Source of the DNA: Campylorhamphus procurvoides
Lineage: Eukaryota > Chordata > Aves > Passeriformes > Dendrocolaptidae
Assembly: GCA_013396655.1 (NCBI GenBank)
Contig: WBMV01003373.1
Location: 124,001-188,000 of the forward strand
DNA: 64,000 nucleotides
Direction of reading: 5' to 3'
Shown: positions 48,343 through 59,985 of the stretch, in pieces
Layout of the letters: each line of letters opens with the position of its first letter
Position numbering within the stretch: the first letter of the stretch is position 1
Notes under the pieces: model-generated
The model's input: the letters and a program-made list of their open reading frames with translations, nothing else
Database searches by the model: none
Told to the model about the DNA's origin: nothing
Position numbers and translations under genes: made by a program

Positions 48343-51300
48343 TTTAAATTTTCAGACTTCTCAAAAGACTTTTGGTCTCCAAACTTTTTTTTTTCTTTTA
48401 ACAAATACATATGTACATATACACATAAAAATATGATTGTAGTAAAGCCTCTCAAGGACAAATTCTGTGATTCCAGGCCTGAAAACAAAAGTACGCTGTT
48501 GTGAAAAGGTTCCTGAGATAAAAAGGAAAGAAGGAATGAGAAGTGAAAATCCTCAGAAATCGATTGTATAGCACTTGATATCCAAGGCATCAATTATGCC
48601 CTGGAGCACTATGCTACACTAAATCAAACTTCATCTAAAGCCTGAGGACCTCAACTAGAATAGTTAATAGCAAAATAACAAAAAACAACAAAATAATAAC
48701 AAAAATTATATCCCTCAAGTAATTCCTGATTCAGAATTGTAGAGCTGTCAAAAATTGTATTCTTTCAGCAAAATATGAGTCTTATTACAGCCCTTGATGC
48801 ATGTGACTGTCTAGGCTATAAGCTGCTTTCTATGACAGAGCCAACAAGGATTGGTCTCATTAGGTGCAGATGAGATTTGTTTTGCCTCTTGGGAATGAGC
48901 AGGCTGGGTTTTTTTTTAATCTATTCCTTTGAATAAATGCTCAATAAAAAGCTGAATTTTACAAATTATATAAATTGGTTCTATTAATGTTGGATTGACT
49001 GATAGCAATGGATTCAAAGTAAAGAAACAGAAGCAGAAGTCTACCAGTATGTGCAATTGTTCTGTGCAGCAGGAATCTCAGTGTGGCCACTGTACACGAT
49101 AGGAGCTCTGCAATGACACCGGATCACCCTGTGTTCAGGCTGATGTGTCACATAGTTCTGCAAAACGAAGTTTTCACACTGAAACGAAGCTCTATGCAAA
49201 GGACATCACAGTCCCCTGTAGTGTCCTCCATGTCTTAAATAAGACTAAAAACATAGGTCCTTTTCCATTTCATCCCAGTTTCTAACAACTAAGAAATAGT
49301 ATAATGGTGAAAAATTCATCAGAATAAATAGTTGCTGTTTTTTCTTACACAGATCCTCAACTCTAACATTCCTAATAAATAAAGTTTGCAGAAACAACTT
49401 GATTTATTTCAATATTTACTCCTAATTGATACCTGAATTAGAACTTCTTTTTAGCACAAGCATGTAATGACAGTTAAAAAAAAAATGCTGCCAACAAACA
49501 GAATTTCCTTACTTAATGATAAATACAACAGAAAAAATTACATCTTATAAAATTATACATAAGAGAAAACTAAGTATAAGAAATTAGCATTACATTTGAT
49601 AGGTCAGTTCATAATTTGGTTTTCTTTGAATCTTTCCACACCACTTTTCATCCATTTCCCTACTCTCTGTAACATATAAGCAAAATCAATCAGGGAGGAG
49701 AAAGCAATATTATTAGGAAAATGGGGCATCAATAACTTACCAACAGTTAAGCTAAAACTTTTCATCTTCCCTGGCATAAGATTAGCAGTTGTAATCCAAG
49801 TCTTAAAACCAATTTTTGCAATCAATACAGTGAAAGAAGTTAAGGCAGAACAACAGCAAAACATTCTTTTTCCTAATTTGGCAACCCAGTGAACTCCTAT
49901 TAGAAGTTTCTTTAAGTGTGCTATGGATTCATTGACAGCTCTGTTTACAACCTGTCTGTTAGCTTAAGACAGGCCACATTCTCATGCCAGGAAAAAGTCA
50001 CAATCTAAAAGAGATTGGCCACAGACAGTGGCTCAACACCTTAAAATCAACCATCTCAAATGAAAACTTTTTGATATAGTCAGGAACTAAAGCTTTTTTC
50101 CAAGTTTTCTTTTGAAAGGCATCAACATGGTGTGAAAAAAATAGTTTTTATAGAATGCCCATTAGCACATAACGTGTTTTGCTAGGCTTGCTTTTATGGA
50201 GGTTCACTACTTTTATGACCTCAAATATTATTTTTAGTTCCCTGGTAAGCCGTAACACATTTACTCAGGGACTGGTGTCCAGTAATAGATGTTTTTATCA
50301 CGGACGCATGTTTTTCTTTCTGTAATTAACTCATTACCAGTAGAGGTCTAGCCTGCTCTAATCCTACTTAGCTGAGACTTGATTACTGGAAACCTTTAAG
50401 ATTTTCCTACTTGGGGAACAGCAAGAGCAACAGAGAATAATTTCTCCATGTGTGGATCGTGTTAACTCCCCATTACCCTAAGAGCAGCAAATATCCAGAG
50501 ATGTCATTTCCAACACCAGTTCCCCACACTACCAAAATTTACCCAGCTGTACCAAGATTTAATATCTTTCTTAGGATTGTAAGAACTTTTTATATATATA
50601 ATGGCATATTTGAAGGATTTTAATCTTCTCAACCTAATCTTTTTATTTGCAATATTTATGTCCTGATGCAAGGAGTAGAACTGACTATTCTTGCAAATGC
50701 AAAAGCAAAAGAGAAAGATGTGATTGTGACCTCCCTAAAACTTAATTGGACTACCCAGCAACACAGAATCTCTGATGTAAGGACATCAAGTAGCACTACT
50801 ATAATTTCTTTGAGAAGAACATAGAATGGCCATCACTGAGATTTCTCAAGAGTATGTTACACAGACATTTCATCAGGAACAATGTAGGTATATTAGATAT
50901 TTCCTTGAAAAAGCCAAACTGGCTAGGGTATTTCCTCTGATCACTTTCCACCCTATAGACCCAATATATTCCAAAGAGATGCAAAAACATCCTCAGTAAT
51001 TATGAAAACTTGTGGAATGTACTTGAAGCTTGTAGAATGCAGAAGACGTGGTCTTGTAAAAAGTACTCAATTGCCAAAAATTCTTTTTATTTATATGCAT
51101 TTTTAAAGAAAAAAAGGATTGAGAAGAAAAGGTTTGATCTTTTTAAAATGATGGAGCAAACACATGGGAATCTATTAATGTCTACTGAATTTGTCAATAT
51201 TAAAGGTAGTGGTTTGATTTCCAAGAATTTTGTCAATGAGAACAGACAAATAAGTGTTTTGTTAGCATACTTTTTCATGTTTCAGTATATGAAGTGAATA

Positions 51301-54300
51301 TTTCATATGTGCCCTACACGATTAAGCATGATCTGTGTATCATCTGACCTTATTAATTCTGCCCCACCAGCTCAGAAACAGTTTCACCTCATCTGGAGTA
51401 AGGTGGCTTCCTAAGGGCTACTGCTGTTTGGTTTACACGTAATGTTCCATAAACATCACTGAACAGAAAACAAAAATGTGCAAGTTAATGGAAATTAGAA
51501 AATAAAATCATGCAGAGCTCATTTTTTGAAAACCTAAAGTGTTAGCTCAAACTTCAAATGGATGTTTGATTTGTTTAGCGTAGAAATTTGGTTTCCTTTT
51601 ATTCAGATTGCTACAGTAATGCCATGTGGACATTGCCTGAGTTTTTCTTCAGAATATGACACTTTGGGGTTGTGTCTGGGTTTTTTCAATCTGTGACCCT
51701 GAGAAAAAAAAAGGGGGAATGAAAATTCATGCATGTGCAAGTATATTTTCTCTTCCTCTGTTTTTTTCTCCACAATGCAGAAAAAAAAATAAGTAAAAGC
51801 AGAACTTGTTCCGGCAGGGTTGGAGCCAGGCAGGCCTCTACCTGTGTCTTTTTCAACATTTTATTTTATTATATTTATTTTATTTTATTTATTTTATTTT
51901 TAATGAAGGACTGTCTCATAAAGCAGAGATGGTCATACATAGTCATATCCATCAATAGTGTGGAGGGCCTAAATTGCTGAAGTTATTACCACTGTCATAA
52001 AAAGAGGAATTGTTCTCTAAAATGAAGAGCATTTATTCAGTGTATACAGCAAGACCTCCCATTTCTTTAGTTTGTTGTACTTGATAAATCAGCCTAATAT
52101 TGCAGAATATTATTTCTTAATTTAAACAGCAGTATTTATCTTCACTAGTATTTTCCATAAATCCCAAAAAAAATTTTTGGCAAAAAAAAGTACTTTAGAA
52201 ATCACTTCAGCATATTTTTTCATAAGGCTTCAACAAGATTTAAAACTGCTTTTAAGCTTTTCGCAGCTCTAAATGACTAAACATTTAATCTGAAAAATCT
52301 AATGCAATTTTCATCAGGAAACCAAGAATACTATTTTAGCTTGACGAAGCAAGAATCTATGGACATATATATGTCCCAAGTGTTTTAAAATTGCAGTAAA
52401 TGCTCAGAAAGTGAGATCTGTAGGAAAAAGATTGTGATTCTTATGCTGCATTATTAACATATGTGTAAAATATCTTTAATACAGTTCTTTAAGGAGGAAA
52501 AAACCCAATTATTTTAGGAAGTAAAATTTCATAAGGAACTGAAAATTTATCTTGAAAAAGGAAGAAAAATTATGATATTTATGGTAGCAAGAAACCAAAA
52601 AAGCAAAGGGGAACAGGAAAGACAAATTTTGCAATTTTATTCACCAGTGTCATGTATGAGATATGCTTTTCTAGCGTGTTTTATAGCATAGGATTATATA
52701 ATTTTTGCTAACAGTCAAAATATAAGACTTGCACTCTATTTGTTGAGAAGCTGTGGCAACAAACTCCAGCTGCTAAGTGCTCCTCAAGAAAAACTCATTT
52801 ACCAAAATGCCCAATGGCCATTTTAAAGTAGAGATGAATTACTGGAGGCACACAAACACACACGCCCCCATAGAAAGGCTTTTTATCTTAATATGCACCT
52901 GGGAAATTAAGCTTCCCCAGATAGTAATAAAAGCAAGCTCCTTGCCTCACTTAAAACATGAGATATAATTCAGTGATGGGGGAGCAGAGCAGGGAGAAGG
53001 AGGTAGCACAACTGATGAGTTAAACAGTTCTGGTTACATCTGTAAGCTCACTCACCTCACTCCAGCTAAGTGGAGAGCCCTGCTCAATCATCTGCAAAGG
53101 AAAGTAGAGGTACACAGATCACAGTCTGAAAGAAAAAAATAAGATCTGATCTGCAAAACTTTCCCTGGGAAGAATCCCATGCAAGGACTCCTGCTGACTG
53201 ACCCAGCTCAGTCTTGAGTTTACAGTAACAGAAAGAATAAATAACATTTCTATTCCCTCTGGTGCATTCTTTTTCCCCACCAAAGACTTGTATTTCTTTT
53301 ATTACAAAGAATGTTCATTAATACTGTCTAACAAGCAAAATCCTTGCAGTTTTGAGACACATAAAGTACCATGAGCTAAAAATACTTCATTATGCAGTTC
53401 ACTGTGTTCATTTTTTAAATAACATATGCTAGAAAACTTCCAATTATTAAGACCTCCACATTCAGGAACAGCAAGACTACACACATTCCGAAGGCCTTAT
53501 ATTTAGCATAATGCAACTATGAAAATTTAATTAACACAGTTATACCATTTCATTCAACTATGAGTTTCCAGATATAAAGTGAACCCTAACCACTAAGCAC
53601 TAGATAAACCAGGAAAACATTATTAGAAATAATACATTTAAATACATTTTTTCTTAATTGGCAATTAAAATGTACTTCTTTAAGGAAAGGTTGGAAAAAA
53701 AAAATCACCCCTGGATTCAGTCTTTCATTGTGCTTTTTGGCAGGAGTAATCATGGCAGAAGGGTAAAAGGAATTCAAAGTTGCATTCCTTTATTCTTAAA
53801 ACAATTTTCTGTCTTTAGTGTTCTCTCTTTGATCATTTTCTCCTCGTCTATCTAGATCAGGACTCTGTCCACGTGTAGCTTTTTGTAGGGGAGGGTTTTT
53901 TGGGGTGTGTGGAGTGAGAAGAGTGAAAAAAAAAGCAGGGAGGAGGACATAAGTGCAAAAATTGAATCTCCTCACCTGGCAATGTTTCTAATAAAAGTAT
54001 ATACTTTACCACAAATTAAGTGTACTTTTTCTGTGGGTCTCAATGCACATGCATTTACACACAAGCTTTATATGGTAGGCAGTAAGATTGACAGGGAACA
54101 CACAAAAATTGAAATGTAGGAGTATTTTGGTGGAGAACTACAGTGGAAGTTGTACCGTGATTAAGCAACAATTTTACTCAAGTGTACAGAAAGGGCAAGA
54201 GGATTTCCCTGGGCTAGATATTTCTTTTATAAATTTCTGACTTCTGAGCCGTTTCTTAAATTATTAGGCAGTGCCTACCCACACAGCAATTTCAACTTGG

Positions 54301-55296
54301 CCTCATTTACATAGCAGAACTCCTTGCTAAGGGCATTTCATATATCTACCAGAGAAAAATGTAGTCTCTTATTTCTCAGTGTTTTAGACAGTAAAGTTTA
54401 AGAGGAAACTCACTCTGGTGAGTTCAGTTATTAAATTAATGCAGAGAGGACCTGGGAGAAGATAAAGTCCAGAGTTATAAAGTAATTGCCTGATCTGTAA
54501 CTAGTGTGCTTCCTGTGTGTTCCCCTCCTTAGCACAGAGTTAGAATGACAGCTTATATTCCCAAAAAGAGAAGTATGGAGAGATGCCAGGAACTAATTCC
54601 TGGGGAGCTTCCACAAAAATATTGGCTTACAGTAGGAACAACTCATTTCCTAACTTCTGCTGAGTTAAATAAAAGCATTTTTATAATATTTTAAGAAATT
54701 GCTATATTTAATTATTTCCACCATGCACTTTCATAACTCATTTAGAAATACTGGGTTTAATTTTCTCTTTGTTTTTTTTTTCCTCCTACAACAAATCAAG
54801 CCTAATTCCTACCCCACAAAAAAATTGCTTTTAGAAAAAATATTAAATTAAAAAAAAACAAACAAACAAAACAAAGGCCAGAGAATTTCAATCCTGCAAC
54901 TCTGAATCACTAAAAAACCACAAAACAAGCCTGGCTCACAGGCCTGTGCTAGAAAGGGGAGACCATCCACAGTACACTTAAAAATCTGTCCAGATTTTCA
55001 AATGGACACAACCATTTTCTCTTTGAATATGATTACAGTAGTTCTCCTTTCTTTTCATTGACCTGAAGAAGCTTCTCCACATGTTTTTTTTTCAATTAAA
55101 AAATATTTATTTCAATAAATCTAATTAAACTGAAATTAAACCAAAGGAGACACTGTATCTCAGAGTAACAGAATTTATTATTTTTTTCAGTAACTTATCC
55201 ATTGTACTTTGTGGGGACCATAATTTCAAGGGTGGCTGTTCATTTAAAAAAACATTTTGAATATACTGCTTGCAGGAGTATGAAATTACACTAAAT
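48343..55296. other. Long stretch of single-copy-looking DNA, no gene seen
   Basis: Almost 7 kb without recognised LINE or LTR sequence and with no frame above 97 codons. Simple repeats: a TTTTA-type tract at 51857-51902 (listed), a TA tract near 50590-50601, and a CAAA tract near 54855-54873. The 48.9-49.2 kb part is less AT-rich and might be conserved non-coding DNA. Only cross-species comparison would show it. Confidence 0.5.
51857..51902. repeat. (TTTTA)n-type microsatellite
   Basis: 46 bp of TTTTA and TTTA units with one interruption ('ttatatttatt'). Confidence 0.9.
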
Positions 55297-55401
55297 GGAA
55301 GAGAGACCACAAGGTGATTTGAGGAGACCAAGGAATCAAGAGGGGGAGCTGCAAGAGCGAGCTATCCTGCACAAGAGACAGGTTATTGCCATATATCTGG
55401 T
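55297..55401 (+). mobile_element. Possible ERV internal remnant just upstream of the LTR
   Basis: About 100 bp directly before the LTR are purine-rich and contain a polypurine run at 55337-55350 ('caagagggggagct'). A polypurine tract normally lies immediately before the 3' LTR, whereas here some 50 bp separate the run from the LTR start, so the assignment is weak. A 128-codon frame (55295-55681) crosses from here into the LTR and shows no retroviral protein signature that I recognise. Confidence 0.25.
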
Positions 55402-55658
55402 TGTTATGGGTTTCCCAGCTTATGAATTCACAGTTGTAAACATAAATAGCATTGTTGCATGCTACACAAAATGGAGTTTGGTGTTATCCCTGATTGGACA
55501 GATTCTGCCACAGTGGAGCTTTTCCTTTATATGCTTATCTCCCCCCTCATTTACCCCTTACGGTTATAATCCTTCCCTGTTTTTTTCCTTTTCTGTGAAA
55601 GGATTTGCATGCTCCTCCCAGAACCCCACCTCCTTTCCAGAAAGTTCCATGCCACCCC

Positions 55659-55666
55659 TATATAAG
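55659..55666 (+). promoter_or_regulatory. TATA box of the LTR promoter
   Basis: TATATAAG lies in a GC-rich setting ('ccacccc' before, 'ccggcgcc' after), about 257 bp into the LTR. The core promoter is intact by sequence. Whether it is active is unknown. Confidence 0.65.
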
Positions 55667-55679
55667 CCGGCGCCATTTT

Positions 55680-55685
55680 AATAAA
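55680..55685 (+). promoter_or_regulatory. Poly(A) signal of the LTR
   Basis: AATAAA 14 bp after the TATA box. This close spacing places the signal upstream of, or at the start of, R, an arrangement known in some retroviral LTRs. Confidence 0.6.
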
Positions 55686-55774
55686 TGTGCCATTCCATCA
55701 TTCCACCATACCCCTGCCTGGAGTGTGCCTGTTCTTCTTACCCACAAAGGGTCTCATTAATTACCCATAAAGCA

Positions 55775-56379
55775 GTACTTTGAGTGGAGAAATGTCATAG
55801 GAAAACCCCCCAACCACCTGATGAAAAAATAAAAATACATTAATCTGAGCTAGTAAACCTTCTAGTTTCTTTCCCATATAGAAATTCGTGCAAACCTTAA
55901 AGTCAGTTTCCCTTCACCTCTGCACATTACTCCTATGTAATTATTTGATTTTGTATACCAGAATCTGTGAAAGAACTGGAGTGTGAAACTATTTTGCTCT
56001 GCAGATCATTAGAACCATCAACATTTCAGCCACTTTTTTCCCATGAATATTGCAGAGACAGTCATTGAGTATGAGTTCTTTCAATTGTTTTTGTTTATAA
56101 GCAAAATGTGAGCTTTTCAGCTTTGCCTCTTTAAAGAAAAAAGTGTAAGCATGGAATAGACAAAGAGAAATCACTATGAAATAACTGAGAAGTTATCTAG
56201 TCTTTTTATTCAAGCTATTTTATCCATGGGTAGAACAAGTTCTTTGAGATGCTGACTAATTTTGACCTACAGGTTTCCCATTATGCACTAACTGCTTAAC
56301 ACCACATTGACTTCCACCATTGCTTGGCTTCTTCTCAGGGTAAGGTATAAATTGGGATTTCTTCAGAAAAAACTGTTCT
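55775..56379. other. Spacer DNA, no gene seen
   Basis: No repeat or gene recognised between the LTR and the next CR1. Confidence 0.5.
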
Positions 56380-57249
56380 ATTTCTGGATGATGGGGCAGA
56401 ATGTACTCTCCACAAGGCTGCTGACACACCAGTGGGAGGAGTGGCTGACACTCTAGAGGGTTGTGCTGCCATCCAGAGGGATCTGGACAGACTGGAGAAA
56501 TGGGCTGACAGGAACCTAATGAAGTTCAACAAACGGAACTGCAAAATCTTGCACCAGAAGGAACAACCCCAGGCACCAATTATGCTGGGGAATGCCCACC
56601 TGGAAAGATGCTTTGAAGAAAAGGACCTGAGAGTCCTACTGAAAACGAAGTTGAACATGATCCAGCAATGTGTCCTTGTCACAGAGAAGGATAATTGTAT
56701 CCTGCACTTCATTAGGCATAATATTGTGAGTAGGTCAAGGTAGATGATCCTTCCCCTCTGCTCAGCACTAGTGAGGCCACACCTGGAGTACTTTGGCCAA
56801 TTTTGAACTCACCAGTACAAAAGAGACATGGACATACAGGAGAGAAAGCAGAGAATGTCCATGAAGGTGATGAAGGAACTGAAGTGTCTTACATAGGAGA
56901 AAAAGCTTTGAGAGCTAGGACTGTTCAGTCTGGAGAAAAGAAGTCTCAGAAGGAATCTCACCAATGTATGTAAATACTTGGAGGGAAGGTGAAAAGAGGA
57001 GAATGCCAGGCAATGGGGGACAGTGGATCCCTCTGAATATCAGGAAGAAGTTTTTTTACTCTGAGGGGGACCAAGCATTGGCACAAGTTGCTCAGAGGTG
57101 TTGGAATCTCCCTCCACAGAGATATTAAAAAGCTGGCTGAACATGGTACTGAGCAAGAAGGGCTAGGTGGCCTCGCTTGAATATGGTGGTTAGACTAGAT
57201 GCCCTTCAGAGTTCCCTTCCATTCTCACCCATTCTGTGAATCTGTGATC
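56380..57249 (+). mobile_element. CR1 LINE, 3' part with the end of the reverse transcriptase region, sense (about 870 bp)
   Basis: The element starts at the segment equivalent to 'LDDG.ECTLSKFADDTKLGG' of the RT domain. Here the catalytic FADD position is changed (HKAADTP), so the active-site aspartates are lost. The frame 56432-56743 then follows the CR1 order: GGVADTLEGCAAIQRDLDRL, EKWADRNLMKFNK, EEKDLRVLLKTKLNMIQQC and so on. Further on, frameshifts and stops break the C-terminal domain. The 3' UTR ends with 'attctgtgaatctgtgat' at 57249. Strongly 5' truncated and inert. Confidence 0.92.
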
Positions 57250-59127
57250 TGCCACAAATGCAGTTAAAGGACATTTTAATCCATTCTGTTCACCTCGATC
57301 TTTATTTATTGGTTCACAACTCTCTATCAAAGCAAAGAATAATGCCCATGTAGGACAGATCAGCTACAGGTTAGACATCCAAGGACCTAATTCCATATCC
57401 TTTTCATTGACTTGGTCAGAGAGGGTAAAATACTACCTTACTGAAATCCTGGCATTTGACATCACTGAAACCAACTTCCCTATATGCGAATTTCATGTAA
57501 ATAAGATAATAAGATTTATAGTGCTGGCATTCTCTACATTGGCTTCTCATTAACATAGTCAAAATTATTCTTGCATCAGCAAACTTTGGGTACTTCACTA
57601 AGGCTTAATTATAAAAGGGAAAGGCAGTGGGTAAAATTAACCCAGCTGTTTCTAGAGGATGGTACTGAGGGTGGAAATAGAAATTGTTAGCTACTGAGCC
57701 ATGGTCATTAGCACCATTTTTGTACATCAGACCATCTAAGAAGACAAGTTTGATCAGCATCAGGTAGGAACTATTGCATTTTTTATTAAATACATCACAT
57801 CAGGCAGATATCCTGTTGATTCTTGAAGGACAGTCAATACAGGATCCAGTGTAAGTTTACTGACATAAACAGTCACTACCTCAGTCATTCAAGTTGCCAG
57901 TGCAATTTTTAACCAGCAAGTTTAATTTATACATACCAGAGCAGTGATTTGTTGCGTGGCTTTAGCATTTTCCTTGCAGAAGCTGCCATAAGCAATTGCT
58001 GACTTAGCCTACAGCTAGAGCTTACATTAAACGTGAGTTTTAGAGGCAGTTTGCAAGACCAAATTCTTACTCACACTTCTCTGGGTACTGTCACAACAAG
58101 AGCAAAGCCAAGCACATTGCCAGCCTTTGTTCCATACTCCCTTACCCTTCCCCCTATTTTGAAACAAAAGCATTGAAATCCAATTCCAAACACTGAAATA
58201 ATGTAAACAGAGCTTGTTCTAGCCTGCTAATCATAACATCCATATATAACATGGAAGTCGCAAACCATACAGATGTATCTTCTTTTCAGCTTTTCCCCTG
58301 AGGGCCTCAAAATGTTTATTCTAAGATTTATACTGTGAGTTTTCCATAAAGATATATACAGGTATATGCCTACCAAACATTTAAGGCCAATACTTTTTTT
58401 ATTTTCTTTTCCTAAAGGCTTAAACATAGAAGAATAGTGTCTTCCATAGTAAGACTCTTCATTTGTAGTTACAATTCTATTACAAAAAGTTGGAAAGAGT
58501 TGTTGTATCTTCTGTATTAGGCTGATCCAGATTGCTTTTTGTCAGAAATAGCAGTAGACCTAGACCTTTTTGTCCCTCAAAAGTTCTTTCCTATAAACTT
58601 TGTTAAGCTCTTTGCTGTATGAAATATTCATCATAGTTTTACTATCAAACACCAAGCTTTCCTTCCTTGACCATCCAAGAACAGGGACACTTGCTTAATG
58701 TATTTCTTTTGATAAGGAGCACAGACAACCATTCTACTTTCAAAATTTTGTCACTCAGGTTATGTTAAACATCTGACTGTGTTTAAGTAGGTGATAACAA
58801 AGCTCTGTATCTTTCTACAGTTCCCTTTTCTTACAACTTTAGCATGTTCAGAACTAATATCAGTTCTTACCAGCCTGTCAGAAGCTCTTTCTAGGACCTA
58901 AACTAAAATCTTTAATTCAGATTTCTATCTGTCTTGCCAAGGTACTGGGCTGTTCCTGATAGAAGAATGCGTCCAAAACAGAAAGAGTGAATTTTCTTCC
59001 TCTTCCCAGGAATTTTGCTAAAAAATATGTATGAAATTCCCTCTTCAGGCAAAAATATTTTTATCTTTCAGTCTTCAGAAGACAATAGTAATAGAAACTT
59101 GGACAACATGGAGACTTGAAAGCCAGA
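57250..59127. other. Single-copy-looking DNA, no gene seen
   Basis: No repeat or coding exon recognised. Frames stay under 70 codons. Confidence 0.5.
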
Positions 59128-59985
59128 TTGAGATTTAACTTCCTCTTGTCAGATGCTTCAGGCTGTCCCTTAGTGCCACATCTACATGTCTTTTTAATGA
59201 CTCCAGAAATGGTGACTCCACCACCTATGTGGGCAGCCAGGTCCCGTGATGGGCAACCATTCTGGTGAAGAAATTTTTCCTAATAGTCAATCTAAACCTC
59301 CCTTTGAGCAACTTGAGGCCATTTTCTCTTGTCCTATCACTTATTACCTGGGCAAGGAAACTGACTCCCACTTCACTTCAACCTACATTCAGGTAGATGT
59401 AGAGAGCAATAAAGTCTCCCCTGACCCTCTTTTTCTCCAGGTTAAACAACTCCAGCTCTCTCAGTCGCTCCTCACAGAAATTTTTACAAACATTTCACCA
59501 GCTCTATTGTTCTTCTCTGGTCACTATCCAACACCTCAATGTCTTTCTTGTAGTGAGGGGTTTAGAACTGAACACAGGGTTTGAGGTGCAGCCTTCCCAA
59601 TGCCAAGTACAGGGGGACAATCACTGCTCTGGTCCTTGCTGGCCGCACCATTGCTGATGCAGGTCAGGATGCCATTGGCCTTCTTGGCCACCTGGGCACA
59701 CTGCTGACTTGTGTTCAGCCAGCTGTCAAGCAACACCCCCAGGTCCTGTGCCTCTGGACAGCTTTCTAGCCCCTCTTCTCCAAGCCCGTAGCACTGCATG
59801 GAATTGTTGTGACAGGACCCAGGACTCTGCCTTATCGAACCTGATGTAATTGACCTCAGCCCAACAATCCAGCCTGTCCAAATGCCTCTGTAGTGCCTTC
59901 CTACTCTCCAGCAGATCTCACTCAGACTGATGCACATTTGATCCCCCCATCCAGATCATCAATAAAGGTAAGAGACAGGACTGGT
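59128..59985 (-). mobile_element. CR1 LINE, antisense (about 860 bp)
   Basis: On the plus strand the complement of the CR1 3' UTR starts near 59128 ('ggctgtcccttagtgcca', 'tggtgactccaccaccta'). ORF2 follows. The minus frame 59536-59937 contains CR1-type text such as [20 protein letters not shown] and [15 protein letters not shown]. The far end ('tccagatcatcaataaaggt') comes from the RT-proximal region, reached after an internal deletion. It has a different 3' UTR type from the 28.1-kb group, so it belongs to another CR1 subfamily. The terminal repeat tail is not clear. Confidence 0.88.

Larger units (their letters stand above)
55402..55774 (+). mobile_element. LTR of an avian endogenous retrovirus (ERVK-like), sense
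   Basis: A 373-bp LTR with standard layout. It starts TGTTATGGGT and ends with ACCCATAA plus AGCA, so the terminal inverted repeats are 8 bp (55404-55411 and 55763-55770) with a small change at the very end. It has a TATA box and a closely following AATAAA. The body blocks 'caaaatggagtttggtgtta', 'tccctgattggacagattct' and 'aagccggcgccattttaata' are typical of a dispersed avian LTR. It is the best-preserved element in the window. No gag, pol or env sequence is visible on either side, so it is a solo LTR or a 3' LTR of a deleted copy. Confidence 0.72.

Noticed and set aside
55295..55681. 128-codon frame running into the LTR
   Set aside because: It crosses the LTR start without break and shows no retroviral protein motif I recognise. 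Most of it is LTR promoter sequence.
59536..59937. 133-codon minus-strand frame
   Set aside because: A fragment of CR1 ORF2 with deletions, not a host gene.
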